Positions 1-9,649 of a stretch of 64,000 nt of DNA are shown here, in pieces. Made by a program: the position numbers and the translations under genes. Location: positions 1,087,001 to 1,151,000 of the forward strand of contig NZ_LR134167.1 in NCBI RefSeq assembly GCF_900635775.1. Direction: 5' to 3'. Each line of letters opens with the position of its first letter. The stretch's first letter is position 1. The DNA comes from Avibacterium volantium (GTDB lineage: Bacteria > Pseudomonadota > Gammaproteobacteria > Enterobacterales > Pasteurellaceae). The notes under the pieces were generated by a model. The model saw only the letters and a list, made by a program, of their open reading frames with translations. It ran no database searches and was not told the DNA's origin.

Positions 1-358
1 CTTGCCATAAGCCAAGTTGGATCACGTTGTTTTCCACCATATAACCGAGTTCGGAATGATCTAATTCTTCGCAATGAAAGTAAGTAGAAAAGCCGTCAAT
101 TTCCCAGGTTTCTAAGGCGCGATAGGGGCAAATGCGCATTTTTTCGATATATTGCCAACTTTGTAATTGTTGCAGTAATTGGACAGAAGCAAGGCTAATG
201 GCGGAAATGCGTAAATCATAAGGGGAGTTGTTATGAAAAGTGGGTAATGGCGCACCTTCAATCACTTGCACGTTTAGCCCTAATTGCCCTAAGCCTACGG
301 CACAAGCCGCACCAACCATTCCGCCGCCAACAATAATTACATCGCGTTGCGTATTCAT
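1..358 (-). CDS. ubiF: 2-octaprenyl-3-methyl-6-methoxy-1,4-benzoquinol hydroxylase UbiF, N-terminal part
   Basis: Flavin-dependent monooxygenase that adds a ring hydroxyl late in ubiquinone synthesis. Only about 119 codons are inside the window; the gene runs off the left edge. The N-terminus has the FAD-binding glycine motif (IIVGGGMVGAACAVGLGQLG). It is followed by the family pattern DLRISAISLASVQLL and, further on, PYRALETWEIDGF and LGYMVENNVIQLGLWQ, which fit E. coli UbiF better than UbiH or UbiI as I remember them. The ATG is the first start after an intergenic region carrying an uptake-signal pair and is divergent from miaB. The assignment within the UbiF/UbiH/UbiI family is likely but rests on a partial protein. 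Confidence 0.8.
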   Translation of the reverse strand, partial: MNTQRDVIIVGGGMVGAACAVGLGQLGLNVQVIEGAPLPTFHNNSPYDLRISAISLASVQLLQQLQSWQYIEKMRICPYRALETWEIDGFSTYFHCEELDHSELGYMVENNVIQLGLWQ

Positions 359-553
359 TTTTGCCTCTTTTTTATCCGAAAAGTGCGGTAATTTTTTGTC
401 AAATTTTGCCCCGCACTTGCATTTTTCACTGTCTGTTAGTTTACCTTTTATGAGTAAAATTCAAAAGAAAAGATTATTTTAACTAGCCACCACCAGCACA
501 AGTCGGTAAAATAGCCAGTCGATTTTTACAGGTTAAACGATTTAAAGCAAATT

Positions 554-1978
554 ATGACGCAAAAATTACATATTAAAACGTGGGGCTGCCAGATGAATGA
601 GTATGACAGCTCAAAAATGGCAGATTTATTAAACAGCACGCACGGCTTGGAATTAACGGATATTCCAGAAGAAGCGGACGTGTTGTTGTTGAACACTTGC
701 TCTATTCGTGAAAAAGCGCAGGAAAAAGTGTTCCATCAATTAGGGCGTTGGAAAGAATTAAAGAAAACCAACCCTGGTTTAGTGATCGGCGTGGGCGGTT
801 GTGTGGCATCACAAGAGGGCGAGCATATTCGTAGCCGCGCGCCTTATGTGGATATTGTCTTTGGCCCGCAAACCTTGCACCGCTTGCCTGAAATGATCAA
901 CCAGATCCGTGGCGGTAAAAGCTCCGTGGTGGACGTCAGTTTCCCTGAAATTGAGAAATTTGACCGCTTGCCAGAACCGCGCGCTGAAGGCCCAACGGCG
1001 TTCGTATCAATTATGGAAGGCTGTAATAAATATTGTACTTTCTGCGTGGTGCCTTACACCCGTGGTGAAGAAGTAAGCCGTCCCCTTGATGATGTGCTAT
1101 TTGAAATCGCACAGCTGGCAGAACAAGGCGTGCGTGAAGTGAATTTATTAGGGCAAAACGTGAATGCTTATCGCGGCCCAACCCACGATGGCGGTATTTG
1201 TTCTTTCGCTGAATTATTGCGTTTAGTGGCAGCGATTGATGGTATCGACCGTGTGCGTTTCACCACCAGCCACCCAATTGAATTTACTGATGACATTATT
1301 GATGTGTATGCGGACACGCCTGAATTAGTGAGTTTCTTACACTTGCCAGTGCAAAGTGGTTCTGATCGTATTTTGAATTTAATGAAGCGTGGGCATACGG
1401 CGTTGGAATATAAATCCATTATTCGCAAATTACGCAAAGTGCGCCCTGATATTCAAATCAGCTCTGATTTTATCGTTGGTTTCCCTGGGGAAACGGAGCA
1501 AGATTTTGAAGATACGATGAACTTGATCGCACAAGTGAATTTCGATATGAGTTTTAGCTTTATCTATTCTGCTCGTCCGGGAACGCCTGCGGCGGATATT
1601 CCTGATGATGTAAGCGAAGATGAGAAAAAACAGCGTTTATATGTGCTACAACAACGCATTAACAACCAAGCTGCACAATTTAGCCGCGCAATGCTTGGCA
1701 CAGAACAGCGCGTGTTAGTGGAAGGGCCATCGAAGAAAGATTTAATGGAACTCACCGGCCGCACGGAAACCAACCGTATCGTAAACTTTGTGGGAACGCC
1801 AGATATGATCGGCAAATTTGTCGATATTAAAATCACCGATGTGTTCACCAATTCACTGCGCGGTGATGTGGTGCGTACCGAAGATCAAATGGGTTTACGT
1901 GTAGTGCAATCACCACAAGCGGTGATTAACCGTACACGCAAAGAAGATGAACTCGGCGTGGGGTATTATCAAGGCTAG
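554..1978 (+). CDS. miaB: tRNA-2-methylthio-N6-dimethylallyladenosine synthase MiaB
   Basis: Radical-SAM methylthiotransferase that converts i6A37 to ms2i6A37 in tRNAs reading UNN codons. The 474 residues are collinear with E. coli MiaB. The N-terminal UPF0004 domain carries the auxiliary-cluster cysteines C12, C49 and C83. The radical-SAM CxxxCxxC motif is C157, C161 and C164 ([17 protein letters not shown]). A C-terminal TRAM domain ends in LGVGYYQG. The gene stands alone, divergent from ubiF, and is followed by a strong stem-loop shared with the converging prs operon. All catalytic cysteines are present. Confidence 0.98.
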   Translation: MTQKLHIKTWGCQMNEYDSSKMADLLNSTHGLELTDIPEEADVLLLNTCSIREKAQEKVFHQLGRWKELKKTNPGLVIGVGGCVASQEGEHIRSRAPYVDIVFGPQTLHRLPEMINQIRGGKSSVVDVSFPEIEKFDRLPEPRAEGPTAFVSIMEGCNKYCTFCVVPYTRGEEVSRPLDDVLFEIAQLAEQGVREVNLLGQNVNAYRGPTHDGGICSFAELLRLVAAIDGIDRVRFTTSHPIEFTDDIIDVYADTPELVSFLHLPVQSGSDRILNLMKRGHTALEYKSIIRKLRKVRPDIQISSDFIVGFPGETEQDFEDTMNLIAQVNFDMSFSFIYSARPGTPAADIPDDVSEDEKKQRLYVLQQRINNQAAQFSRAMLGTEQRVLVEGPSKKDLMELTGRTETNRIVNFVGTPDMIGKFVDIKITDVFTNSLRGDVVRTEDQMGLRVVQSPQAVINRTRKEDELGVGYYQG

Positions 1979-2033
1979 CTCAACCAAACAGTGATCATAA
2001 TGTCAATTTTTGAGTGTTGAGATACTTATTGAA

Positions 2034-2064
2034 AAAAAGCTGATTACAATGTAATCAGCTTTTT
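2034..2064. terminator. bidirectional intrinsic terminator between miaB and prs
   Basis: A 14-bp inverted repeat (AAAAAGCTGATTAC and its complement) with a 3-nt loop, ending in T-runs in both directions. It lies between two converging genes, so it can serve both. Confidence 0.9.
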
Positions 2065-2084
2065 GTTTTATCATTCTATAGCAA

Positions 2085-3032
2085 TTAACTAAACATTGCA
2101 GAGATTGATTCTTCGTTACTGATACGACGAATCGCTTCGGCAAGCATACTTGAAAGTGTAAGCACACGCACTTTACCCAAGGCTTTGATTTCTGGGCTAA
2201 GTGGAATAGTGTCGGTTACCACGATTTCATCAAGGGCATCGCTGGCAAGATTTTTTGCCGCTGAACCTGAGAATACTGCGTGAGTTGCATAAGCAAAAAC
2301 GCGTCTTGCGCCACGCTCTTTCAACGCTTCTGCCGCTTTGCATAATGTTCCACCCGTGTCGATCATATCATCAACGAGAATACAATCACGTCCAGCTACA
2401 TCACCAATAATATGCATAACCTGTGCGACATTGGCTTTTGGACGGCGTTTATCAATGATTGCCATATCAGTATCGTTGAGTAATTTTGCCACTGCACGAG
2501 CGCGAACCACACCACCAATATCAGGTGAAACCACGATTGGATTTTCAAGATCGGTTTTCTTTAAAATATCGTGAATTAATACTGGCGAACCAAATACGTT
2601 ATCCACAGGAACACCAAAGAAACCTTGAATTTGCTCAGCGTGAAGATCACAGGTTAAAACACGATCTACCCCTACGCTCGATAAGAAATCCGCCACCACT
2701 TTTGCGGTGATAGGTACACGTGCAGAGCGCACACGGCGATCTTGGCGAGCATAGCCGAAATAAGGGATTACCGCAGTGATACGGCCTGCTGATGCACGGC
2801 GTAAAGCATCAACCATCACAAGTAATGCCATTAGGTTGTCATTTGTTGGTGCGCAGGTTGATTGGATAATGAAAACATCGCTACCACGCACGTTTTCATT
2901 GATCTGCACTTGAATTTCGCCATCGCTAAAGCGTCCCACGGTGGCATCACCGAGTGAAAGGTATAAGCGTTCAGAAATTCGTTTTGCTAGTTCTGGCGTT
3001 GCATTACCAGCGAAAAGTTTTATGTCAGGCAT
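2085..3032 (-). CDS. prs: ribose-phosphate pyrophosphokinase
   Basis: Makes PRPP from ribose-5-phosphate and ATP, feeding purine, pyrimidine, histidine, tryptophan and NAD synthesis. At 315 residues it equals the E. coli length. Visible landmarks are the flexible-loop region [20 protein letters not shown], the metal-binding segment around [13 protein letters not shown] and the PRPP-binding loop [11 protein letters not shown] near residue 220. It is the last gene of a lolB-ispE-prs operon on the minus strand, an arrangement conserved in gammaproteobacteria. The 51-bp gap to ispE leaves room for a separate promoter. Confidence 0.98.
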   Translation of the reverse strand: MPDIKLFAGNATPELAKRISERLYLSLGDATVGRFSDGEIQVQINENVRGSDVFIIQSTCAPTNDNLMALLVMVDALRRASAGRITAVIPYFGYARQDRRVRSARVPITAKVVADFLSSVGVDRVLTCDLHAEQIQGFFGVPVDNVFGSPVLIHDILKKTDLENPIVVSPDIGGVVRARAVAKLLNDTDMAIIDKRRPKANVAQVMHIIGDVAGRDCILVDDMIDTGGTLCKAAEALKERGARRVFAYATHAVFSGSAAKNLASDALDEIVVTDTIPLSPEIKALGKVRVLTLSSMLAEAIRRISNEESISAMFS

Positions 3033-3083
3033 TGTAAAATTAACCTCAGAATTTTAGATGGAAGAATGTGTAAAATATTGATC

Positions 3084-3977
3084 TCATTGGAATAAATGCT
3101 CCATCATTTGGTGTAATGGCGAAACATTTAGCCCTTTTGCAACAAAACCAAAACAGTCTTTTGGCTTATTTAGAAATACCGCTTGAGCAGATTGAGCATC
3201 GTCAAATTCTGCGAAAACACAAGCCCCTGTTCCCGTTAATCTTGCGGGTGCATATTGTAACAACCAGCCCAGCAGTTCTTCAACCTCTGGATAATGATCT
3301 CGCACAATTTTTTCGCAATCGTTTGTATAATTTTCAGCTAAAAGTTGTGAAAGTGGTTTTTTCGGGGTATTGCGTGGCAAATTGGGATCTTGAAAAATGA
3401 TGCCTGTGGAAATAGAAACTTCAGGTTTTAGCACTACATACCATTTTTCAGCAGGATTACAATAGTGAATTTTTTCCCCCACGCCTTCTGCAAACGCCGC
3501 TTTGCCGTGGACAAAAATAGGCACGTCAGCGCCCAGCTGTAATCCTAACTGAGCTAATTTTTCAAGGGAACATTGTGTTTTCCACAAAGCATTAAGGGCA
3601 ACAAGTGTGGTAGCCGCATTTGATGAGCCACCACCAACGCCTCCGCCCATAGGCAAGATTTTATCTAAATGGATATTCGCCCCAAGCTGGCAGCCCGTGT
3701 GCTGTTGGAGTAAACGCGCTGCGCGATAAATTAGGTTATCTTCTTGTTTTAAATGGGGAATTTGTGGGGAAAGCATAATTTGTGAATCGTCCCGCACGTC
3801 AATTTCCAGCCAATCGCCAAAATCTAAAAATTGGAACAAGGTTTGCAATTCGTGATAACCATTTTCCAAGCGCCCATTAATATAAAGAAACAGATTTAAT
3901 TTTGCTGGGCTAGGAAAACGGTAGCGTCCATTTTTCGCTGGAACGGAAAGTGCGGTGGAAAAATGATAATTTTTCAT
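3084..3977 (-). CDS. ispE: 4-diphosphocytidyl-2-C-methyl-D-erythritol kinase
   Basis: GHMP-family kinase of the non-mevalonate (MEP) isoprenoid pathway. It phosphorylates CDP-methylerythritol at the 2-hydroxyl. The substrate-binding start [16 protein letters not shown] and the ATP-binding glycine-rich motif [17 protein letters not shown] are intact, with the C-terminal [10 protein letters not shown] motif. I chose the ATG at 3977: it overlaps the lolB stop (TAATG) and has GGAAA just upstream. An in-frame TTG at 3989 lacks a good ribosome site. The result is 297 residues, usual for the family. It is translationally coupled to lolB. Confidence 0.96.
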   Translation of the reverse strand: MKNYHFSTALSVPAKNGRYRFPSPAKLNLFLYINGRLENGYHELQTLFQFLDFGDWLEIDVRDDSQIMLSPQIPHLKQEDNLIYRAARLLQQHTGCQLGANIHLDKILPMGGGVGGGSSNAATTLVALNALWKTQCSLEKLAQLGLQLGADVPIFVHGKAAFAEGVGEKIHYCNPAEKWYVVLKPEVSISTGIIFQDPNLPRNTPKKPLSQLLAENYTNDCEKIVRDHYPEVEELLGWLLQYAPARLTGTGACVFAEFDDAQSAQAVFLNKPKDCFGFVAKGLNVSPLHQMMEHLFQ

Positions 3978-4606
3978 TAGTATTTCCAATGATTAACGCG
4001 AATTTTCAGGGTTTGTGCGTCATTTTTTAGCAAAATATCCCGTGGTAGTGCAGGCGAGCGGTCTTGATGATAATTCAAATAATCCACCGTCCATTGCTCA
4101 CCATTGACGGCATAAGTAAAGTTGGCGAGCAAATGGTTCTCACCCACATTGTAATCCTGTTGATTATTTGGTTCACCTTTCAACCAAGTGGCCAGCTGGG
4201 TGAGCGGAATATCCATTCCGATAATTTCGCGTAATAATGCTTGGGCATCTTTAGCCGAGCGTTGGCGTCCTTTTTCATCTGAAATGGTTAAACCTTGCGC
4301 GTGCATTTTAAAGGTGAGTTTGGAACTGCTTAAGGCTGAAGAAAGCACCAGTGTATAGGATTTCGGGTTTTGATATTGCCAATCAAAGGCGGTGGAAAAA
4401 CGCTGTTTGGCGCTGATATAGCCAATTTGTCCTTCCGCTTGATAAGCACTAATTTGTTGAATTTGTTGCAAATGTTTCTGCCAAGTGCGGTCGTTTTTTT
4501 CAATATATTGCACATTGGTTGGGCGGTTATCATCAATATCAAGGGCGCAGCCTGCTAATAACAAGCTGATAAATAAAGGAATAAAAAGGGTTTTTAAGAA
4601 TTTCAT
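3977..4606 (-). CDS. lolB: outer-membrane lipoprotein LolB
   Basis: Receives lipoproteins from the periplasmic carrier LolA and inserts them into the inner leaflet of the outer membrane. The 209-residue precursor has a lipoprotein signal peptide with lipobox LLAGC, so C20 is the predicted lipidated residue. The mature part follows the LolB pattern ([23 protein letters not shown], then a C-terminal PRDILLKN segment). It is first in the lolB-ispE-prs operon and overlaps ispE by one base. Confidence 0.95.
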   Translation of the reverse strand: MKFLKTLFIPLFISLLLAGCALDIDDNRPTNVQYIEKNDRTWQKHLQQIQQISAYQAEGQIGYISAKQRFSTAFDWQYQNPKSYTLVLSSALSSSKLTFKMHAQGLTISDEKGRQRSAKDAQALLREIIGMDIPLTQLATWLKGEPNNQQDYNVGENHLLANFTYAVNGEQWTVDYLNYHQDRSPALPRDILLKNDAQTLKIRVNHWKY

Positions 4607-4692
4607 TGCGTTATACCGAGAAAATTTTGAGATATTGTAAGGGGTTAGGGGGGATTAGTAAAGGAAAGCCGTTTAAGGATAAAGCATAAAAT

Positions 4693-4731
4693 AAGTGCGG
4701 TGGAAAAATTTTTATTTTTTGCACCGCACTT
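4693..4731. terminator. terminator-like stem made of two inverted uptake signals
   Basis: AAGTGCGGTG at 4693-4702 pairs with CACCGCACTT at 4722-4731 around an AT-rich 19-nt loop. It lies just past the arcA stop and upstream of lolB, so it plausibly ends arcA transcription. It also places two DNA uptake sequences between genes. Confidence 0.7.
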
Positions 4732-4756
4732 AAGTAATTTAAGAAATTAAGGGACT

Positions 4757-5470
4757 CTACCCCTCAATCTCCCCACAAAACCGATACCCTTCACCGTGGA
4801 TAGTTGAGATAAGTTCTGGGGTGTCGGGGTGATCTTCAAAATGTTTACGAATGCGACGAATAGTAACGTCCACCGTTCTATCTTGTGGCTTTAGTTCTCG
4901 CCCTGTCATTTTTTTCAATAATTCTTCGCGAGATTGGATTTTTCCGGGGTTTTCGCAGAATTGTAACATTGCACGAAATTCGCTACGTGGGAGTTTGTAT
5001 TCTTCGCCTTCTGGATTAATTAAGGTGCGGCTGTTGAGATCTAACGTCCAGCCGTTGAAACGATATTGTTCCACTGGTTGCGAGCTTTGCTTGGTGTTTT
5101 CAGTCATCGTACGTTGTAATAAATTTCTCGCGCGAATAGTTAATTCTCTCGGATTAAAAGGCTTGGTGATGTAATCATCAGCACCGATTTCTAAACCTAA
5201 AATTTTATCTACTTCATTATCACGCCCAGTTAAGAACATTAACGCCGTGTTGGTGGTTTCGCGCAATTCTCGTGCGAGCATTAGCCCATTTTTACCAGGT
5301 AAATTAATGTCCATAATGACAAGATTAATGTCTTGGCTGGAGAGAATTTTGTGCATTTGTACGCCATCATTGGCTTCAAATACGTCATATCCTTCTGCTT
5401 CAAAAATGCTTTTTAGCGTGTTTCTTGTAATGGTTTCATCTTCAACGATTAAAATTTTTGCGGTAACCAT
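4757..5470 (-). CDS. arcA: aerobic respiration control response regulator ArcA
   Basis: OmpR/PhoB-type regulator that, with the sensor ArcB, represses aerobic respiration genes when oxygen is limiting. The 237 residues hold a receiver domain with the phospho-acceptor D54 (VIMDINLPG) and the conserved K in TKPFNPREL. The C-terminal winged helix has [12 protein letters not shown] and the ending GEGYRF. Length and sequence match E. coli ArcA closely. The sensor gene is not in this window. An FNR-like site lies about 130 bp upstream of the start. Confidence 0.97.
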   Translation of the reverse strand: MVTAKILIVEDETITRNTLKSIFEAEGYDVFEANDGVQMHKILSSQDINLVIMDINLPGKNGLMLARELRETTNTALMFLTGRDNEVDKILGLEIGADDYITKPFNPRELTIRARNLLQRTMTENTKQSSQPVEQYRFNGWTLDLNSRTLINPEGEEYKLPRSEFRAMLQFCENPGKIQSREELLKKMTGRELKPQDRTVDVTIRRIRKHFEDHPDTPELISTIHGEGYRFCGEIEG

Positions 5471-5599
5471 ATTCGCATCTCTTCCTTTCCAATATTGATT
5501 GGCGAGTTAAAACTAACAATTCTAGGGTATTCTAAGTTTGCCATTGTATAATTGCAACATTATTGTAACAAGTAGGATAAATGAATTCTGCGTGCTTTT

Positions 5600-5613
5600 A
5601 TGATCTAAATCAT
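5600..5613. promoter_or_regulatory. FNR-like binding site upstream of arcA
   Basis: ATGATCTAAATCAT is a perfect dyad that differs from the FNR consensus (TTGAT-N4-ATCAA) only in the outermost base of each half. It lies 130 bp upstream of the arcA start. E. coli arcA is FNR-activated, so the placement makes sense. Confidence 0.55.
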
Positions 5614-5639
5614 AGGTTTTATTGCTTTATTTTATAAAA

Positions 5640-5670
5640 AAGAAACGCTCTCTGAAAAATTCAGAGAGCG
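5640..5670 (-). terminator. intrinsic terminator of the L31B-L36B operon
   Basis: A perfect 10-bp stem (CGCTCTCTGA) with a 5-nt loop. Read on the minus strand it is followed by a T-rich run. It lies about 25 bp past the L36 stop. Confidence 0.88.
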
Positions 5671-5695
5671 ATATGGAAATATATCTTATAACATC

Positions 5696-5839
5696 TTAGC
5701 GTTTTTTCTTTTTGCCCCCTTGACGCGCTTTAAAGCGTGGATTTTCTTTACAAATAACATACACCACTCCTTGGCGGCGCACCACTTTGCATTTTGGGTG
5801 GCGCGTTTTGGCGGTTTTTAATGAAGAAAGTACTTGCAT
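5696..5839 (-). CDS. rpmJ2: 50S ribosomal protein L36 type B (zinc-independent)
   Basis: A 47-codon gene ([18 protein letters not shown]..., ending GGKKKKR). It matches the YkgO/L36-B pattern, with [15 protein letters not shown] near the C-terminus. It has only two cysteines (in HPKC and VICK) and lacks the four-ligand zinc site of standard L36. It sits 9 bp downstream of the type-B L31 gene, as in E. coli ykgM-ykgO. In several bacteria such paralogues replace the zinc-binding forms under zinc starvation; that role here is inferred. Confidence 0.93.
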   Translation of the reverse strand: MQVLSSLKTAKTRHPKCKVVRRQGVVYVICKENPRFKARQGGKKKKR

Positions 5840-5848
5840 TATTTGTCC

Positions 5849-6115
5849 TTATTTTGATTTGAGTGAGCCGAATTTACTGTATCTATTTAGGAAGCTACTT
5901 GCTCTGCCCTCGTTATTAATTTGTCTGGTTTTTCCTGTATAAAATGGGTGCGATGCAGATGAAGTATCACACATAAAGACAGGATACTCTTTGCCATCTT
6001 CCCACTTCATTGTTTGAGTGGTTCTGGCGCAAGAACGAATTAAAAAGCCTTGTTTGGCATTGCTGTCGTAAAAAAGTACAGTGCGGTAATTTTCTGGGTG
6101 AATCCCTTTTTTCAT
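5849..6115 (-). CDS. rpmE2: 50S ribosomal protein L31 type B
   Basis: An 88-residue L31 of the longer, zinc-free type B (starts [17 protein letters not shown]; has [20 protein letters not shown] near the C-terminus). The CxxC zinc motif of type A is absent. Cysteines remain in IRSCAR and FMCDTSS but are not paired as CxxC. Gene order rpmE2-rpmJ2 matches E. coli ykgM-ykgO, which Zur represses. I found no convincing Zur box in the 249-bp region shared with dsbD. Confidence 0.94.
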   Translation of the reverse strand: MKKGIHPENYRTVLFYDSNAKQGFLIRSCARTTQTMKWEDGKEYPVFMCDTSSASHPFYTGKTRQINNEGRASSFLNRYSKFGSLKSK

Positions 6116-6364
6116 TTGATAACTCCTTATTTTTCACTGCGAAATAACTAGGCTGGGCATACTATATCAAATAGGAACGATTATCAACTCTTATTTTTCT
6201 TTGAGAAATAAGTGTGGCTGTTAAGAATCTTAAGACAACGAAGAAAATAAGATAAAGTGAAAGAACTCAAGACTTTTTATACATCTCGTGCGTTGATACT
6301 GTGCTAGAATGAAGCCACATAGATTAGCTTTAGGTTTTAACATTCAATAGGTTAGCAAGCGAGA

Positions 6365-8080
6365 ATGAAAAAGATTTTTACCTTTTTGCTTTGTTTTTGC
6401 ACCGCACTTGTGGTGCAGGCAGGGCTTTTTGATAGCAAACCGCAATTTTTGAAGGCTGATGATGCTTTTCAATTTTCTGCTCAATCTCAGGCGGAAAACT
6501 TACAATTAGCGTGGCAAATTGCGCCAGATTATTATCTCTACAAAAAAGAAATCTTGCTTGAACAAGGGGAACAAAAGGTCGCAAATCTGCCTTTTCCGTC
6601 AGCAGAAAAATATCAAGATGAATTTTTTGGTGAAACGGAAATTTACCGTGATCATCTCACTTTAAATGTGCCGATTTCATCAACAACGCCACAAACCTTT
6701 TCTGTTACCTACCAAGGTTGCACGAAAGGCTTTTGCTATCCGCCTGAAACCAAAACCGTGCAATGGCAGCCTTTCGCAACCCATTCCTCAGAAAAAACGG
6801 CACAAAAAAACACCGCACTTTTACCTACGTTAAATGAACAACAATCCTTGGCACAACGCCTGTTTGAAAGCAAATATGCGGTATTTGGCTTTTTCTTATT
6901 AGGCTTAGGCTTGGCGTTCACCCCTTGTGTATTGCCAATGTTGCCGCTGCTTTCGGCCGTGGTGATTGGCAGCGGGCAACGCCCAAGCACGGCGCGCGCG
7001 TTGGGATTAAGCCTTGCTTATGTGCAAGGAATGGCGCTCACTTATACTTTACTCGGGCTAGCCGTGGCCGCCATCGGATTGCCTTTCCAAATTGCGTTGC
7101 AAAGCCCTTATGTACTCATCGGTTTATCGGTGATTTTCGTTCTGCTCGCCTTATCAATGTTCGGTATGTTCACCTTACAACTGCCATCATCATTACAAAC
7201 CAAGCTCACCTTGTTAAGCCAAAAACAAAAGAGCGGTGCATTTGGCGGCGTTTTTGTGATGGGAATGATCGCAGGCCTTGTGGCATCACCTTGCACTTCC
7301 GCACCGCTATCGGGCGCATTGCTTTATGTGGCGCAAAGCGGTGATCTATTTACTGGCGCAATTACCCTTTATTTACTTGCGTTGGGAATGGGCGTGCCAC
7401 TGATTTTAGCCACGGTTTTCGGCAACCGAATTTTGCCAAAATCAGGCGAATGGTTAGAAAAAGTGAAAGTGATTTTCGGCTTTGTAATGCTTGCCTTGCC
7501 GGTTTTCCTGCTTTCTCGTATTTTGCCTGAAATCTGGGAAAATCGTTTATGGGCGTTGCTTGGCGTGTCTTTCTGCTTATGGGCGGGCTTGCAAATCAAA
7601 GGGCAGGGCATTGGCTGGGCGTTGCGTATTGGATTTTTTATCTTAGCGATGATCTTGGTGAAACCACTGCAAACTTGGTTCTGGAATGAACCTGATTTAG
7701 CGCAATCAACACGCACGCATCAAACCGCGTTCCAAAAAGTAAACAGTTATGACGAGCTACAAAAAATCTTGCAAAAAAATGACCGCACTTTTGCAATGCT
7801 TGATCTTTATGCCGATTGGTGCGTGGCTTGTAAAGAGTTTGAAAAATATACTTTTTCCGCTCCTAACGTTCAGCAGGCCTTTGACGATATTTTATTGTTA
7901 CAAGTAGATATGACAAAAAATAGCCCAGAAAACAAAGTGTTAATGGAAAAACTGAATGTACTAGGCCTACCCACCATCATCTTTTTTGATAAACAAGGCA
8001 ACGAAATTGAACCCGCCCGCATTACGGGATTTATGAATGCTGATGAATTTTTGGAGTGGTTGGAAGTGCGTTTGGATTAG
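6365..8080 (+). CDS. dsbD: thiol:disulfide interchange protein DsbD
   Basis: Inner-membrane protein that passes electrons from cytoplasmic thioredoxin to periplasmic DsbC, DsbG and CcmG. All three parts are visible. There is a signal peptide and periplasmic N-domain with its cysteine pair in GCTKGFCYPPETK. An eight-helix membrane domain carries the pair in FTPCVLPML and ASPCTSAPL. A C-terminal thioredoxin-like domain has DWCVACK. The 571 residues are full length. It converges on trxA, which encodes its electron donor. Confidence 0.97.
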   Translation: MKKIFTFLLCFCTALVVQAGLFDSKPQFLKADDAFQFSAQSQAENLQLAWQIAPDYYLYKKEILLEQGEQKVANLPFPSAEKYQDEFFGETEIYRDHLTLNVPISSTTPQTFSVTYQGCTKGFCYPPETKTVQWQPFATHSSEKTAQKNTALLPTLNEQQSLAQRLFESKYAVFGFFLLGLGLAFTPCVLPMLPLLSAVVIGSGQRPSTARALGLSLAYVQGMALTYTLLGLAVAAIGLPFQIALQSPYVLIGLSVIFVLLALSMFGMFTLQLPSSLQTKLTLLSQKQKSGAFGGVFVMGMIAGLVASPCTSAPLSGALLYVAQSGDLFTGAITLYLLALGMGVPLILATVFGNRILPKSGEWLEKVKVIFGFVMLALPVFLLSRILPEIWENRLWALLGVSFCLWAGLQIKGQGIGWALRIGFFILAMILVKPLQTWFWNEPDLAQSTRTHQTAFQKVNSYDELQKILQKNDRTFAMLDLYADWCVACKEFEKYTFSAPNVQQAFDDILLLQVDMTKNSPENKVLMEKLNVLGLPTIIFFDKQGNEIEPARITGFMNADEFLEWLEVRLD

Positions 8081-8149
8081 ACAACCCACAGGTGTAGCAT
8101 TTGTAGAATGCCAGGTTAAGCGAGGTATAGTACAAGATTTACATAATTA

Positions 8150-8176
8150 AAACAAACCCCATCATCTGATGGGGTT
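8150..8176 (-). terminator. terminator between dsbD and trxA
   Basis: The inverted repeat AACCCCATCA/TGATGGGGTT has a T-rich stretch on the minus strand, so it fits trxA best. Converging dsbD may use it as well. Confidence 0.8.
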
Positions 8177-8188
8177 ATTCTTGGTGGA

Positions 8189-8512
8189 TTAACTATTTTG
8201 TGCAATAAACGCCGCTAATTGATTTTTAGGCAATGCGCCTACTTGCGAAGCAACGGCTTTTCCTTCTTTAAACATTAATAAAGTTGGAATGCTGCGAACG
8301 CCAAATTGGGCTGGTGTTGCTTGGTTTTCGTCAATATTGATTTTCACAATTTTCACTTTATCGCCTAATTCTGCTGCTAATTCATCAAGAATTGGGCCAA
8401 CCATACGGCAAGGACCACACCAAGGTGCCCAGAAATCTAATAATACAGGCACATCTGATCTTAAAACATCAGCTTCGAAAGTGGCATCAGTTGTATGTAA
8501 TACTTCACTCAT
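8189..8512 (-). CDS. trxA: thioredoxin
   Basis: A 107-residue cytoplasmic thioredoxin with the classic active site [11 protein letters not shown] and the cis-proline segment RSIPTLL. It reduces ribonucleotide reductase, PAPS reductase, Msr proteins and the membrane domain of DsbD. It is transcribed away from ldhA and separated from it by a hairpin (8584-8611). Confidence 0.98.
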   Translation of the reverse strand: MSEVLHTTDATFEADVLRSDVPVLLDFWAPWCGPCRMVGPILDELAAELGDKVKIVKINIDENQATPAQFGVRSIPTLLMFKEGKAVASQVGALPKNQLAAFIAQNS

Positions 8513-8583
8513 TTTATTTTCCTTATTTGTCTTGTCTATTGTCTAATTTGCCATAGGTTATGGCGTTTTCCTGAATATGAGGC

Positions 8584-8611
8584 GATGATAGCACAAATTC
8601 AAGCTATCATC
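8584..8611. repeat. inverted repeat between ldhA and trxA
   Basis: GATGATAGC and GCTATCATC are separated by 10 nt, and no T-run follows on either strand. It may be a weak stop or processing hairpin between the two co-directional genes. Confidence 0.5.
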
Positions 8612-8635
8612 ACTAATCAATGTAATTGTTAAAAA

Positions 8636-9631
8636 TTAAGATGGTAGCACTAAATTCGGGCAAGGTTTGCCTGTTTTTAGGCTGTAAATATTTTCTAGCG
8701 TTACGTTAGAAATACTGGTCAGCGCTTCTTCCGTTAAGAATGCCTGATGCCCTGTGAGCAACACATTATGACACGAAGATAAACGGCGGAAGACATCGTC
8801 TTGAATCACTTCGTTGGATTTATCTTCAAAGAACAGATCGCGTTCATTTTCATAGACGTCCATTCCTAATGCGCCAATTTTGCGTTGTTTTAAGGCATCA
8901 ATCGCTGCTTGTGTATCGATCAACGTGCCGCGGCTGGTGTTAATAATCATCACACCATCACGCATTTTGGCAAAAGCATCGCGATTGAGTAGATGATAGT
9001 TTTCTGGCGTAGCAGGGCAGTGCAGAGTGATAATTTGCGATCTGGCATATAATTCATCAAGCGAAACATATTCTGCACCCAATTCTTCCGCAACAGGATT
9101 TTTAAACGGATCGTAAGCTAAAATGTGCATACCAAACCCTTTTAAAATACGCATTACGGCAATGCCAATTTTCCCTGTACCAATCACTCCAACTGTGCGC
9201 CCGTGCATATTGAAGCCGGCCAATCCTTCAAGGGAAAAATTCGCTTCACGTGTACGTTGATAAGCGCGGTGAATACGGCGATTTAGGGTCAGCATTAAAC
9301 CTACGGTATGCTCAGCCACCGCTTCTGGCGAATAAGCTGGTACACGAACCACTTGAATGCCTAATTCTTGTGCGGCCTTGAGATCCACATTATTAAAACC
9401 AGCGCAGCGCAAGGCTACCATTTTTACTCCAAGTGCGGCCAATTTTTCCAAGACTTTTCGGCTGCCATCGTCATTCACAAAAATGCACACCACATCGCAA
9501 TGTTCTGCCATTTTGGCGGTAGATTCCGTGAGCATAAAATCAAAGAATTCCAGCTCAAATCCATACTTCACATTGACTAATTCTAAATATTTGCGATCGT
9601 AGCTTTTGGTGCTATAAACAGCGACTCTCAT
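8636..9631 (-). CDS. ldhA: D-lactate dehydrogenase (fermentative, NAD-dependent)
   Basis: Reduces pyruvate to D-lactate with NADH during fermentation. It is a 331-residue member of the D-2-hydroxyacid dehydrogenase family. It has the NAD-binding motif GVIGTGKIGIAVMRIL, the signature segment MINTSRGTLIDTQA and the catalytic histidine region TGHQAFLTEEAL. The N-terminus (MRVAVYSTKSYDRKYL) is typical of LdhA as opposed to SerA or PdxB. It lies 18 bp downstream of metB and is probably cotranscribed with it. Confidence 0.95.
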   Translation of the reverse strand: MRVAVYSTKSYDRKYLELVNVKYGFELEFFDFMLTESTAKMAEHCDVVCIFVNDDGSRKVLEKLAALGVKMVALRCAGFNNVDLKAAQELGIQVVRVPAYSPEAVAEHTVGLMLTLNRRIHRAYQRTREANFSLEGLAGFNMHGRTVGVIGTGKIGIAVMRILKGFGMHILAYDPFKNPVAEELGAEYVSLDELYARSQIITLHCPATPENYHLLNRDAFAKMRDGVMIINTSRGTLIDTQAAIDALKQRKIGALGMDVYENERDLFFEDKSNEVIQDDVFRRLSSCHNVLLTGHQAFLTEEALTSISNVTLENIYSLKTGKPCPNLVLPS

Positions 9632-9649
9632 TCTATTCTCCCTGTTTTG

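Noticed and set aside
6116..6364. Zur box between rpmE2 and dsbD
   Set aside because: Only vague AT-rich symmetry around TATATC was seen; it did not match the expected dyad well enough to report.
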